A stretch of DNA of 64,000 bases from Paralithodes platypus (GCA_032716605.1 CM064560.1:17896941-17960940), one strand, 5' to 3'; shown: positions 30,079 through 41,690, counted from the stretch's first letter. Notes: generated by a model not told the origin, from the sequence alone. Made by a program: numbers and translations.

Positions 30079-30096
30079 TGGCGACCTTGCTTAGGA
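30079..30096 (+). other. Primer-binding site of the Gmr1-like element
   Basis: TGGCGACCTTGCTTAGGA, two bases after the LTR end. TGGCGACC is the start of a common tRNA-complementary primer site in LTR elements. Confidence 0.65.
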
Positions 30097-30277
30097 TTTT
30101 GTGAACAGTATAAATTTTTGCAGAGTTGTAACAACATTTGTTTGTTTGTATTTTAGCGTGCATATTGAAGAATATATTTTTTGTATGGCAATTAGTAAAG
30201 CATTTAAGAGACTCCAGTTAATTTAGTAATTAGTGCTTGCATAGGAAGTTTAACACTTTTGTCTCGAGAATTTTTTT

Positions 30278-30838
30278 GTGGACTTCAGTATGTCGTGCAT
30301 TAGCACTGACGATGAGCGAGAGATGCCATTTGAAGGTGTGCCGTTAGTAACCAGTGAGGAGGATGCTAGAGTTTTTGTGAGTAAGCGTTACCACGTGACG
30401 GAGGAGAGGCTAACTGGGGTGGATGTTTGTGGCTTGCACCTGATAGCCAAGGTTTTGGGCATTTCCAATGTAGTAGGGATGTCCCAGGGGGAGCTGATTT
30501 CCTGGGTGTTGCGTGGGCGACATGGGGTTTCGGAGGAGAGGGCGTTTGGGGGGGTTCCTCCCCAGATCCCCTCTCACTCGACTCCCACAGTGCCGTCCAC
30601 TCAGTTACCGGAGGTTAGCACTATCCCACAGAGGGATGAGAATTGGCAGATTGGAGTGCCCTCGGGTGGTGCACATGGTGGTTCCCCAGTTTTTGCCCCC
30701 CCTCCTTCAGTAGTGGCAGCTCCCTCTTCCTGCCTGTCTCCAGATATGGTATTTAGACTTGAGCTTGCTAAGATTGAGGCTAGGAAGCAGGAGATTGAGG
30801 CTAGGAAGCAGAGATTGAGACTAGGAGGCATGAGATGA
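30278..30838 (+). CDS. Gmr1-like gag, N-terminal part
   Basis: 186 codons from an ATG about 200 bp after the primer site: acidic N-terminus, a SAP-like stretch (ERLTGVDVCGLHLIAKVLGI then MSQGELISWVL), a Pro/Ser-rich middle and a coiled-coil-like C-terminus of repeated E-ARKQEIEARKQ. No enzymatic domain. The frame stops before the capsid domain, which follows about 120 bp later, so the true gag is probably longer and interrupted here. Confidence 0.65.
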   Translation: MDFSMSCISTDDEREMPFEGVPLVTSEEDARVFVSKRYHVTEERLTGVDVCGLHLIAKVLGISNVVGMSQGELISWVLRGRHGVSEERAFGGVPPQIPSHSTPTVPSTQLPEVSTIPQRDENWQIGVPSGGAHGGSPVFAPPPSVVAAPSSCLSPDMVFRLELAKIEARKQEIEARKQRLRLGGMR

Positions 30839-30957
30839 GGTTAGGAGGCAAGAGGATGAGACCAGGAGGCCTGAGGCTGAGCTTAGGTACGACTCAGAGA
30901 AATATTGTGCTAAATTAGATTTTAGATAAGACTCGTGCAGAGTCGACAGGGACTCGG

Positions 30958-31750
30958 ATGGGCCGTGAGGGCCAAGTAAGAGAACAGTCCTTGGCCCAAT
31001 TAGTCAAATTGGTGCCGGTATTTAGTGAAACTGAAGTCACAGAATTTTTTAATCGTTTTGAGAAGAAGTGTAGGGAGCATAATTGGCCTGAAGAGAAGTG
31101 GGCAGCTCTAGTCTCCTCAAGACTTACGGGTAAGGGTCTGAAGGCTTATGATGCACTGGCTTTAGAGTCTTGCATTGACTACCCAGAATTGAAGAGAGCT
31201 GTCCTACGTGCATACGTGTTGCAATAGGAAAAATATCGCTTGAAGTTTCGGGGTGTTACAAAGACTAGGGAGGCACCTTTCTTGAATATGCCGGGACTTA
31301 AAAGATGCACTTAAAAAACTGGACACGTTTCTGAGAAAGCTGAGACGGCCGAACAGTTTGACTGAGCTGTTTCTGCTCGATCAGTTTTATAAGTGTACTG
31401 GGCAGAAATGACTTTAACTATTAAAGAAAAGAACCCAAAAACTCTACAGGAGGCAGCTGAGATGGCGGTCCTCCGGCTATCACTAATTCGTGGGTGCGGG
31501 TCTGCCCAGCGTAGTGCGGCAGGTAACAAGGGGCGTGACGCCCCACCCCCCCGAGATAGGGATATACCTTATGCAACAAGTGCAGAGCCATGATACCAAG
31601 ACTGACCACAAGACTAGCACCGTCCCATTTAAGAAGGGGCCGGGCCCTTCCCAGTACCAAGGGAAACCCAAAGGGGAGTGGAGTTGTACCAATGTCATAA
31701 AAAGGGGCACTTTGCAAGAGTCTGTCCTAGCAAACCACCTACAGCAGCTG
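30958..31750 (+). pseudogene. Gmr1-like gag capsid and zinc knuckle, frameshifted
   Basis: FSETEVTEFFNRFEKKCREH and NWPEEKWAALVSSRLTGKG then AYDALALESCIDYPELKRAV form the SCAN-like capsid core seen in Gypsy-type gags. The frame ends at 31227 and related sequence continues in other frames to a CCHC zinc knuckle near 31683-31733 (YQCHKKGHFARVCPSK) whose first Cys is replaced by Leu. Confidence 0.7.
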
Positions 31751-31869
31751 TGTCTTTGGCCTGCAACATTGGTGTGTCTCCGAAGTAATCTGAGTTTGCC
31801 CGGGGCAGTTCGTCAGAGGCTGAGGCACAGCCAATGCAGAAGCACCTGGGAGGGCTCGAACCCTGCTCA

Positions 31870-32215
31870 GGATGTTTTTTGCGACCATAGATGGCGGGGT
31901 TGCGTGATGTGGGCGGGGCGCAAGCATGGAGTAGAGGTCTTGCGTGATACAGGTGCTTCCCAGACTCTGATGAAAAACTTGACTGGCTACCCTATAAACG
32001 CGGCTCGGGTGGTCGTGGTGCAGGGTATTAATGCAACTCGGTCATACCCGCTGGTGCGGTTGGAGTTGGAGGTGGATGGTGTGGCACGTGAATTGGATGT
32101 CGGGATTGTGGAGAAACTGCCAGTGGAGGGCGTCGACCTTCTTCTCGGCAACGACTTTGCAATGCCCGCTTCTGAGGTTCTACCCTTAGTCGTTGCCGAG
32201 AGGCCGGCCGACTGA
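31870..32215 (+). CDS. Gmr1-like aspartic protease
   Basis: The frame contains the active site LRDTGASQTLM (Asp-Thr-Gly at about 31942-31950) and the second motif VDLLLGNDFA, with VEVLRDTGA to LLLGND about 65 residues apart, typical of a retropepsin. It ends at 32215, before integrase. The frame is open upstream to 31490, but that sequence overlaps the gag zinc knuckle and shadows it. Confidence 0.8.
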
Positions 32216-32555
32216 GTAGGGAAGAGCAAGAGTGGGTCGAGCGGTGCCAGACACAACCCATGGCGTGTGTTGTCACCCGAGCTCGGGCAGCTAAAGTGTC
32301 ACAGCCTAGTCCTCCGTCTTCAGACCAGCGGAGGAACGATCAACAGGAGGAGGCTAAAGCTGGAGTTGTTTTTAAGAGTTTTGACTCGGCGGTTCTCCTG
32401 CTTGATTGAGTATTAGCACCATTACTTTATTCTGGAGTAGCCCCTGGGCCTGTCATCGAGAGTGACGAGGCTGGGCATGACGAGTCTCCACGACAGCAAC
32501 GTTATTACATCGAGAGAGACAGAGGGAGCAGCCCAGTCTCGGGGAAGGTCATTCA
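32216..32555 (+). other. Linker between protease and integrase
   Basis: About 340 bp with no domain. Short open pieces rich in Gln, Ser and Asp suggest a decayed linker that joined the two parts of pol. Confidence 0.4.
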
Positions 32556-33837
32556 TTGCTCCGGGAGCAGTTAGATCGCTTGGCACCCTCAGATATACTC
32601 GGTTTGCAACTAGAGGACCCTGAGCTCCAAACGTGTGCTAATGGAGCTGTAGAGCTCGACGAGGACGGCGATGCACAGCCAGGAGATTTTTTGTATTTAG
32701 AAGGCATCCTCTATAGGCGTTTTCAAGACCCTAAACGTAGTTGGCAAAAGGGGTCCGGAGTAGTGGACCAGTTGGTGGTGCCACGGGAGTGCAGGGATAG
32801 CCTACTGAGGTTGGCGCATGACACACCACTGTTTGGACATCTAGGGGTGAGAAAAACGGTGGCGGCTTTGGGGAAATTGTTTTGGTGGCCGGGGATGAAG
32901 TCTCATGTGCAGTCATGGATAAACTCATGTGATATTTGTCAACGTGTCGGGAAACCGAACCAAGTTATTCCTAAGGCTCCGTTACACCCTATTCCTGTGA
33001 TTGGGCCACCCTTTAGTAAAATTATTGTTGACATGGTTGGTCCACTCCATCCCACTAAGGCTGGAAATACATTTTTGTTAACCATAATGGATGTTGCCAC
33101 TAGATACCCCGATGCATACCCTATGAAAAATGAATGGCTAAGACGGTAGTCAGTAACTTGTTGTGGTACTTCTCAAGGTACGGGTACCCGGAGGAGATTC
33201 AGTCTGATCAGGGATCTAATTTCACCTCCAACATGCAAGCAAACAATGCAACAGCATGGCATACGAGCAGTAGTATCGCCAGCGTATAACCCTGAGAGGT
33301 CAAGGGGTGCTTGAGCGGTGGCATGCTACACTTAAAGCATGCTCAGGTGTTTATTGTGCTGACAACGGTATGGATTGGGATCTTGGATTGCCTTATGTGC
33401 TGTTTGCTGCTCGGGAGGTACCTGGTGAGAGCCTGGGATTTAGTCCAAACGAGCTGATTTTTGGACACCGTGTCAGGGGCCCCCTTAACATGCTGAAAGA
33501 AATTTGGGAGGGGACTGTGCAGCCTTGTCCATTATTAAAGTATGTGCTTGAAAGCCGTGAGGGCATGCTTAAGAGTCTGGAGATGGCAGGTAGAAATTTG
33601 ACAGAATCACAAGCTTTGATGAAGGACAGGTATGATCGCAAAGTGAGGCTCCGGAAGTTCACTGTAGGACAAGAGGTATTAATTTTGTTGCCTTTGGTTG
33701 GTAACCCCCTCTCTGCGAAGTACACTGGACCTTATAAAATTGTAGAAAAAATTTCAGACTTAGATTACCTTGTTGCCACTCCAGACAGGAGGAAAAAGAA
33801 CCAGTTATGTCACGTGAACCTATTAAAGAGTATGTGA
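32556..33837 (+). pseudogene. Gmr1-like integrase, placed before RT
   Basis: First frame (32556-33149): zinc-binding HHCC with His 88, His 95, Cys 125 and Cys 128 (SCDICQRVGK) and the first catalytic Asp 159 (IIVDMVGPL). The second Asp lies in the broken stretch at 33150-33300 (QSDQGSNFTS). The last frame (33307-33837) has the catalytic Glu (LERWHATLK) and the GPY/F domain (SAKYTGPYKIVEKI...CHVNLLKSM). So the full DDE integrase is recognisable but broken by at least two frameshifts. It overlaps the RT start by 31 nt. Confidence 0.85.
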
Positions 33838-35000
33838 GGCGCCCCTCTGAGCCTATCACTGTCCCTGTGTTGGCTTGTTGCGGCCGTGGTGGAGAAGGAG
33901 AGGGGGACAGTCAAGCTTCAGAGGAGGATAGCTGGGATCAACATGTTTCAGCGGATCAGTGGGCGGGGAACTCGAGCCTAAGGGCTGACGAGGCTATAGC
34001 TCATTTGCCTGAGCCGCAGTTTGATGCTATCCGTCAGTTGTTCGGTTCATACCCCACTGTATTTGCTGAACACCCAGGCCTCACTACTCAGGCTATGCAT
34101 GATGTTGACGTGGGGGACCATCTACCCTTTAAGTCAATCCCGTACCGTGTGCCCCCCATAAAACTACCAGCTCTGAGGGATGAGTTGGAGTATATGCTCG
34201 GTAGAGGGTTGATAGAGAAAGGCACAGTTAAGTGGACTTCCCCTGTAACACTGCAGCCTAAGCCAGATGGCAAGGTACGCTTTTGTATTGATTTCCGTAG
34301 GTTAAACGGTTTGACTCCAACTAACCCATATCCTCTTCCTCGGGTTGATGATAGTGTTGACAAAATTGGTAATGCTCGTTTTTTGTCTAAAGTAGATTTA
34401 GTAAAAGGTTACTGGCAAGTACCTTTGTCCGAGCGTGCTAAAGAGGTATGTGGTTTTGTTGTGGACGGGAGTACCTACCGGTGCAATGTTATGCCTTACG
34501 GACTTAAGAATGCACCAGCAACGTTTCAGAACCTGATGAATGAAATTGTAAAGGACATTCCAAATTGCACCGTATATTTGGACGATGTAATCATTTATGA
34601 TGACGACTTTGAGAGCCATTGTGAGCACCTTGAGACCTTGTTCCGGAAACTTAGTGAAGCAGGTCTGGTAGTAAATTTGGCAAAGTGTGACTTCGTAAAA
34701 GCCACTGTGCAGTACCTTGGGTTTGTAGTGGGAAGGGGACAGGTGTGCCCTCCTCAGAACAAGGTACAGGCTATCAATAAATTTCCGCACCCAACAACCA
34801 AGAAGCAGATTATGAGATTCTTGGGTATGATAGGCTACTACAGACGCTTCATAAAAGGTTACTCAACGGTGTTGGCACCTCTCACAGATTTGTTATCTAA
34901 AGACAAAAAGTTTTTGTGGGCACCTGAGTGTGAAAAGGCTTTCACTTTGGTGAAACATTTGCTATGTACTCACCCGATAACTCAGGGCCCCAGACTTTAA
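33807..35000 (+). CDS. Gmr1-like reverse transcriptase
   Basis: 397 codons. RFCIDFRRLN at 158-167, SKVDLVKGYWQVPL with catalytic Asp 197, MPYGLKNAPATF near 229-240 and YLDDVIIY at 257-264. Connection-domain residues follow (QYLGFVVG, FLGMIGYYRRF). The frame breaks at about 34985 where one extra base in CAGGGCCCC leads to a stop; RNase H continues in the next frame. Confidence 0.9.
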   Translation: MSREPIKEYVRRPSEPITVPVLACCGRGGEGEGDSQASEEDSWDQHVSADQWAGNSSLRADEAIAHLPEPQFDAIRQLFGSYPTVFAEHPGLTTQAMHDVDVGDHLPFKSIPYRVPPIKLPALRDELEYMLGRGLIEKGTVKWTSPVTLQPKPDGKVRFCIDFRRLNGLTPTNPYPLPRVDDSVDKIGNARFLSKVDLVKGYWQVPLSERAKEVCGFVVDGSTYRCNVMPYGLKNAPATFQNLMNEIVKDIPNCTVYLDDVIIYDDDFESHCEHLETLFRKLSEAGLVVNLAKCDFVKATVQYLGFVVGRGQVCPPQNKVQAINKFPHPTTKKQIMRFLGMIGYYRRFIKGYSTVLAPLTDLLSKDKKFLWAPECEKAFTLVKHLLCTHPITQGPRL

Positions 35001-35389
35001 CAGGCCTTTTCAGCTGGCAACAGATGCTAGTGGTGTAGGGGCTGGTGCCGTCTTGCTACAGACAGACAATGAAGGTGTTGAACACCCAGTAAGTTTCTTT
35101 TCTAAGAAGTTCAATGCTGCACAAAAGAACTATTCTACAATAGAAAAGGAATTACTGGCGATTGTGCTGTCGCTCAGGCACTTCGAGGTGTATGTTCCAG
35201 CCTATGACCCAGTCGTGGTTATCTACACTGATCATCACCCTTTGAGATTCCTGAATCAATTTCACAATCGCAATATGAGACTGACCAGGTGGTCTTTGAT
35301 GTTGCAGGAGTATAACCTGGACATCCGTCATATTGCTGGATGTGACAATGATCGCGGATTCTTTATCAAGGGTGGATGATCAGTCGTAG
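34985..35389 (+). pseudogene. Gmr1-like RNase H, two frameshifts
   Basis: LATDASGVGAGAVLLQT has the first catalytic Asp, STIEKELLAIVLSLRHFEVY the Glu and YTDHHPLRFL the next Asp. Near 35350 a single-base change shifts the frame; the expected C-terminal ADSLSRV and a stop at 35387-35389 are in the new frame. Confidence 0.85.
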
Positions 35390-35770
35390 GCTATCACAGG
35401 TGTGTGGGTTTTGAGTGGAGGAAAATAGGCTGCCCTTATAGTGCAGCCGGGAAAAACATATTAAATATAAAAATCATATAAAAACTCTTTCTTTTGATAT
35501 AGGTAATCGTATAAGTTTGTCATAGCCTATAGAGTTTGAGTAGTCCACGAACTATCAAACGGCTGAGCTGCTGTAAGCTCGCTCTGGGAGCATGATATTG
35601 TGTCTTTTTGCTATTGTTGGGAGGAGTTATAAAATGTGAATTTTTTTTTAATAATAAGATGTGTTTTGGTGATAAACTCAGCTTTGTTTTAGTGCCATGC
35701 GGTCGCTGGGCGTGAGGGGCTTGATGGGGTTCTGTGTTTGTCAGATTTTAGCTCAGGGTTGAGCAAGTAA

Positions 35771-35784
35771 AATCTTGGGGGAGG
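35771..35784 (+). other. Polypurine tract of the Gmr1-like element
   Basis: AATCTTGGGGGAGG directly before the TGTGACG start of the 3' LTR, the expected place for the plus-strand primer. Confidence 0.75.
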
Positions 35785-37643
35785 TGTGACGCATGTCCAG
35801 TGTGAGCATGCTGTACAGAACGCCTAGTCATGCCCCACTCTCGCTAGGATCGTCAGGGCAGGAACTTTGGCTGTAGTCTATGTAGAGTTTCCTAACTTAG
35901 TTCATGTGAGCCGTTGTACTATAAGTATTATGAATATGTATTTTGTTTTCATCTGAGTCAACGAGTTCTATTTTATATCATTAGTTATAAGTATTGTGTG
36001 TAAAACTTATTTGTAATGATGGGAGAAGCGGCAGCCACAGTTGGGGGTCAGTGGTGCGCCATGCGGGAGGTGGGCCTAACTCACTAGCACTCCCCCCCCC
36101 TCCCCCCTCCCCTCAGTGCTAGGAAAGCCTTTGTCTATCCCAGAGGAGAGAGAGAAATTACGTAATGATTGTCAGTGGGCGGTCCTTAGTAGTTCACGTT
36201 GGGCTCACTAGAGGGCCGAGTATAAAAAGGGAAGTCTAGCCATTTTTTTGATCAGAACTCATTAGGCAGAGCGACTTCTCATTTCCCTTGCTAACTATAT
36301 ATATTCTTCTGACTGATGTGAACTTTCTCTACTACCTTACATTCTTATCTCCTCTTTTCCCTACCCTTTTTAACTTCCATGGTCCCGTTGGTGCAGAGCT
36401 AGTCAGCCAACGTATTATCGCTTGAGTTCTCATGAGATACATGCCTATTAGATAGCCTATTTTGGAAGGGTTAACTTAGAATAGGATTGATTTATGTTTG
36501 TTGCACTTGTCTATGCATTTCCCTGTGTGTTATTATTATTATTCCTGTTTTCTGCTAGTCTAGGTAATGCTAGACTGGGGTAAGGCTTTTCTGTGTTACG
36601 AGTTGTTGTTTGATGCAGTGGTTAAGCGATAAACCTGCATACTCGTTTCGGTTCAGTGAAGCCTAGGTTGTCTTCGCGGCTGACTGTGTTGAGTTAATAA
36701 TTTACAGTGCGTGAGGGCAAGAGCCTAACCACCCTGTATTTTATTAACAGTTTGTTTTTACTTTGTCAAGGAGCCGGGAGAAAACCAGATACAAGGGATC
36801 TGGATTTCTCAAAGTGCACTTGTTAGTGTTAACGTAATACTTTAAACAGTTGTGAGGACTTCGCTAGGCTACGAGCCGTTTTTGCTCAGTCACTGCTACC
36901 TTTTGCCCACAGTACCCCAGCTAGACTTTACTCGATTAGTAGATACAGAATAGTATTGAAGCTTCCTTATGTATGATATTGTTTATGCACTATTGATTTC
37001 ATGTGTTGCAAGCTTGGCTACTTTAGTGATTAGTGGCCCACGAGCACAATCCGAGTAGGCTATTGCCGTTGCATTTGCGGAGTACTTCTTTTTAATGTTT
37101 GCCATTTACTATTGCATATTCTTGTAATTATTCTTATGCCAATTTAAACCTTTAATAGTATTTAATTGCCAGTGTTTTTGCTTATTGAATTACTGTTCAA
37201 AATCCGATACGTACTTCTTACGAGCATCCGAGAAGCATCTAACTTTTTTCAGAAGATTCCTTGCTCGATGCTTAAGGACTATTAATTAACGTAACATAAT
37301 AGTGCCGATCCGAAGTAGAGGGTGGAGGACTTCTTAAGTTCTTAGTCAAGGGTGGATTACTTCGGCTTCAGCCAACACTATTCTTTGGTGTTGTTGTTTC
37401 TTACTTCTTTGTTTGATTGTTGACCAGACTAGAGAATTCCTGTCTCTTTATTAGTCTGTTGTTGAACACTAGTACCGAGTTCTTGTATACCCCGTTATAG
37501 CAGATTGAACTCTGGAGGGTATTGGTGTTTTTTGTTCGGCTGGCAGTACTCAGGGGTTGGGATCGTGTGTTTCCGTTGTGGCAGCGAGCCGTATTTGAGT
37601 CCTGATTGAGAGCCCTTGTGTACCCGAGTGCCAGGTCGTAACA
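35785..37643 (+). repeat. 3' LTR of the Gmr1-like element
   Basis: 1859 bp, collinear with the 5' LTR from TGTGACGCATG to GGTCGTAACA. Differences include GGTGCGCC/GGGTGCGCC, a changed C run near 36092 and ACAAT/AAACAAAT at the end. Confidence 0.95.
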
Positions 37644-37906
37644 ATGGTATGTCGACGTATTATTTCCAATTATTCAGTTTCCCCTATTCATGCCGTGGAA
37701 GAAGATGGTGTTTCGGAGGGGTCTCTATGATGTTGGTGCTGGCCCTTGATGACGGCGATACACACAAAGTTTTTATGCAAGTTTTGGGCTGGTACTGCAT
37801 TCCTAGGCCGCACATCAATATTAAATACAGAAACACCGCCTGAGAGTTGATGGAACACTAACAAATTAATGATGATACATACGATATTGTAGAACAAGAT
37901 CAATGT
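37644..37906. other. Spacer between LTR and MITE
   Basis: About 260 bp with no gene or repeat that I recognise. It does not contain the missing outer part of the DIRS-1 terminal repeat. Confidence 0.4.
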
Positions 37907-37910
37907 TTAA

Positions 37911-38332
37911 CCCTTTCTCTGTGGGGTGTTTTGGGCTATTTAGGGCATATTCAGGCACTCCTGAATGATAAATCAAGCATCTGCATTATATGAACTGTAT
38001 TCTGCCGAAAACTAGGCGAAAATAGCTTCAAAATGAGACCAGAACGGGCCTCGTAGGTGGCCTGGTTCACCCGCAGCGGTGCCATAGAAACGCGGGAAAC
38101 CCGCTATTTATTAGCACTCGCTCGCTCAGCAACACTGTTGTGAGAGGCAGTGAGAGACCCGCGCGAGACACAATCTACCTCAGTGGGCCGTTGGCTGCTC
38201 TGAGGGTCGGAGGTGGGCCCCCCACGCTCCCGCCCACTGACACTCAATTTTTATGTTTTTTACAGGCTTTTAAAGCCTGGAAATTGCTGCAAATTGCCAG
38301 GATGTTCCAGAACGTCACCCGCAGGGAAAGGG
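37911..38332. mobile_element. TTAA-flanked MITE, family 4
   Basis: 422 bp between TTAA 37907-37910 and 38333-38336. Inverted ends CCCTTTCTCTGTGGGG and CCCGCAGGGAAAGGG. CCC...GGG next to TTAA is the piggyBac-type end structure. No transposase is encoded. Confidence 0.85.
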
Positions 38333-38510
38333 TTAAGTAATGGTACTAATTTAACACAAATTGTACATAACTTGACAACTAATAGACCGATTATCAATTG
38401 TGAAGTACCAATCTCAAGTTCTCAAAGTCCCCTTTATGTGTCCCAAATCTCATTGATATTGGACGAAATCCACTGACACGTTATATATATAAATTGGACA
38501 CCCCCCTTAA

Positions 38511-39139
38511 CCTCTCCGCTGCGTAGGTGGGGAATTGGCCACCCCTCCCTGTGCGGAGGTATTTAGACTGATTCCTAAACTCAAATTGTCATCATACCAT
38601 AAATATCATTAATACTTATCCATATGCGCCTATTTTATGTTGATTATAAAGGTATTAACCTGTTACAGCAATAAAACAAGTGGAAACAGCGTTTGGATGG
38701 TCAAAATCGGCGATAGAGGCCGGGAGTTACAATCATAACTTATGGCTGAGGCAGCCTGCCAGCCAGCTAGCCGTCACGACGGCTGGAGAGACACTGTTGC
38801 GTGGTAGTCTCTCTCTCACTCTTTCCCACGCTTGGTAACACAGATGACCACGCTCTGCTAGCAACTCGCTAATGTTAGCACGAATATATACCTAAGAATA
38901 AGGGAATAACAGGGATATAATTATAATAGGTGATAATTGAAGGGGGGGGGGGGGAAGGGTGGAAGGAGGGGATGTGGAGGAGTGATATTTGGCATGGCCA
39001 AGGGGCAATAAAAACAAAATAAAAATACAAAAAATTGATACTTGGCTGATTTAAATGTTTTTTTTTTAGGCCTTGGATTATATAAGGCTTCCCGCAGCCC
39101 ACCGGTAGGCCTTGTATAAGTCTTGCGGCACTTGCTGGG
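38511..39139 (+). mobile_element. TTAA-flanked MITE, family 1
   Basis: 629 bp between TTAA 38507-38510 and 39140-39143. It is the best match to 7306-7899, including CCTCTCCGCTGCGTAGGTGG, CATATGCGCCTATTTTA and TTAGGCCTTGGATTATAT. It has an extra GCTAGCCGTCACGACGGCTG hairpin near 38767-38786. Confidence 0.85.
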
Positions 39140-39143
39140 TTAA

Positions 39144-40503
39144 GTTAACTAAGCAATAATACACCAAATATGCAAATATGAAAGTAAGCATGTGATCCAC
39201 CGAGATTTGTATATATATATATATATATATATATATTTCAACAGACTAACCAATTAAACAAAATCCTAGATTTAATAAGTAGTCGAACACAATGAAAATT
39301 ACTAATTAGCTAAAGTTCAACCAAGTAAGCACGAGCCTAAACTAAATTCAATATTTTTGTAAACAATACAAATCGTCCTTCCTCATCCGTCTGTCCCTGC
39401 CACCTCCCTGATCCACTGTACACGATACAATTATATTTTATTCAAGCACCTAGATAATTGTAAAACAATAAAATACAAACCTAATATAACTAACCAACGA
39501 CTTAGTAACCAGAAAATAGCGTACTTTAAATAATTTTAGAATTAATATGATTCAAGCTTGAATAAACAAAGTAATATATGCTTGACTACCTAACTACGCA
39601 CAAAAATAGATAATTAAATATAAGCTTAAAACAATTACAAGGTAAACAATGCAGCCCACACCATGGATCCTCTGTCCCTGCCACCACCGTGTTCCCCTTT
39701 ACACGATACAATTCTAGTTTCCAGGTGATAGCATTTGTTCACCCTGGAGGTCCAATATTAACTAAGATCGGACAAACACCGCCATCTTGGCGTCACTGGT
39801 GGTATTTTCTTTTCTTTACACTCAGTTATCTCCATACCCATGGTAAACATTTCGGAACACTGGTAGTATGGTACCGGGGATATAATTTGGTGTATGGATA
39901 ATATATTCCACATGATCAATTATATATTAAAAACCCGTTCTTTGACATTTGAAGCACCAAAATAGCATCTAAAAAAAAACCCTGTCCACTCCTCTTACTA
40001 CAGGATCTCCAGAAATCCCTTGTCTCCTCCCCTCCTACTCCTTCCACACCATGTAATGCTTTCTCATTCCTCGTATTGTATATCCTATTTACCCACACCT
40101 TTGGCTTAATATACTCATATGAAACCTATTATATTTTCATATTCAGAAATTTTATATTACATTTATAATTATATATATTTATAACTTTTGTAAAGGATTT
40201 TGTGGTAAATTATTATACTAAATTATATTAATTATAAATATACAGAAGTTAAGTAATAAATAGCCTACCTTATGGCATGGGTTTTAAATGGAGCTGATAT
40301 TTGACTGATCGTATCAACCCATAGTAGCCTATCAAACAGAACCCCTAACTTTAACTATTGTATAAATGGCCATGTATATCAATAACTTAGCTATATTATT
40401 AGGGTCCTGGTGAAAAATGTGGGTAATTCCGTCTTCGATAGGATAGGTTAGCGGCCGGGCCGGGCGTTGGTAATGTTGGCAGGTAGTCAAGGAAGTAGGT
40501 CGT
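39144..40503. other. AT-rich intergenic DNA
   Basis: Contains an (AT)n tract at 39211-39235 and a diverged direct repeat (TCTGTCCCTGCCACC...ACACGATACAATT at about 39390-39433 and 39671-39713). No coding frame with a recognisable product. Confidence 0.5.
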
Positions 40504-40507
40504 TTAA

Positions 40508-41176
40508 CCCGGGAACGGCGGCAAAGCTCTTAAGAAGTTTTACTGGGCAACGGCGGCAAAGCTCTTAACCCGGCAAGCGCGATAGGCCTCACGGAAGGCT
40601 TCCTATAGGGAACGCGATAGGCCTCACGGAAGCAAGACCATAAAAAAAGCCTTCCAAAAAAAAAAAGGGCCTATCAAAACAAAGGAATTTGTCTCTAGCT
40701 GAGATAATTCCCCTCCAGTACTCATCCATGTAAATCTCACCCACCCCCCTCCCCTCCTCAATTATCACCTATTTTTCCTCTTATTATCATCATTTATCGG
40801 TTATTTTTCTCTCCCGCGATAATGTAGCACAAGTGGGTTGCAGAAAAGATCGTTATGTAACACCCAGACACCGGCCCACACCGCCCCGCTCGTCTCAGTT
40901 ACCTCACAGACAGCGAGAGAGGAGGGTTGCCTGTGGCTCTCTCTCGCCTGAGATTATGACCGGGTGGCCAATATCTTCGTTTTTCACCACCCAAATGCTT
41001 TTCCCACTTATTTTAGCACTCTTGAAGGTTCATATATACATCATATATGTAAAATAAAAGCATACCGAAAACAAATAATGCTCTATATTGTAAATATAAC
41101 GAATTCTGTCAGAATCCAAGGCTAGAAATGCACAAATAACTACCCTAGCCCCTAGGTCTATTTCGCGCTTGTCAGG
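40508..41176 (-). mobile_element. TTAA-flanked MITE, family 1, reverse orientation
   Basis: 669 bp between TTAA 40504-40507 and 41177-41180. The left end shows internal duplications: AACGGCGGCAAAGCTCTTAA twice and GATAGGCCTCACGGAAG twice. The interior (CTCCTCAATTATCACCTATT, a CTCTCTCTCGCC stretch, then CACTTATTTTA) is the reverse complement of the other family-1 copies. Confidence 0.75.
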
Positions 41177-41180
41177 TTAA

Positions 41181-41690
41181 GAGGGAAGGCCTAAAAAAAA
41201 CATTTTAAAAGGCCCCAGTAGCACTTAATTTTTTTTTTTTTTTTTTTTTTCCTATACCTCATATCACTCCTCCACATCCCCTCCTTCCCCCCTTTCCCCT
41301 CCCCCCTTCAATTATCACCTATTTTCCCTGTTATTCCCTAATTCGTTGGTATATTTTGGTACTAACATAGCAAATTGTTTGGAGGATGTGCTTATGTGCC
41401 TAGCGAGTGTGTTGGCAGAGCTAGATGGTGGGGTGAATGAGTCAGTCAAGCTTGAGGCCTTGCAAGGGGAGGAGTTGCCTCACATTGCTCCACATTTCAT
41501 AAATGGGCTGTTCCATGTTTATTCGCGATTTTGACCAGAAAAATTATATTTCCACTTGTTTTATTGTTGTTACAGGTTACTATCTTCATAGTGAAGGTAA
41601 AATTGGCGCATATGAATAAGTAATAACGATATTTATTGTATAATGACGATTATAGGCATGAATGGAGCCTAATATCGTTGCCCAGAACAG
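41181..41690 (-). mobile_element. MITE family 1, reverse orientation, adjacent copy
   Basis: Runs from GAGGGAAGGCCTAAAAAAAA through a T run (41229-41250), CCTTCAATTATCACCTATTT, TTTTATTGTTGTTACAGGTT and GCGCATATGAATAAGTAATA to ATTATAGGCATGAATGGAGC. It is the reverse complement of the copy at 6278-6809 and shares the TTAA at 41177-41180 with its neighbour. The right border is approximate. Confidence 0.65.

Larger units (their letters stand above)
28220..37643 (+). mobile_element. Gmr1-like LTR retrotransposon (gag-PR-IN-RT-RH order)
   Basis: Two 1.86-kb LTRs (28220-30076, 35785-37643) bracket gag, protease, integrase, then RT and RNase H. The RT and GPY/F-containing integrase are Ty3/Gypsy-like, but integrase precedes RT as in Ty1/Copia. 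This combination is the hallmark of the Gmr1 lineage (established knowledge). The LTRs are very similar but differ by scattered substitutions and small indels. Several frameshifts interrupt gag, integrase and RNase H. No matching target duplication is seen: CATA lies before the left LTR and ATGG after the right. Confidence 0.88.

Noticed and set aside
30001..30160. Open frames across the 5' LTR end
   Set aside because: They run over the LTR/primer-site junction and are not conserved in the 3' LTR.
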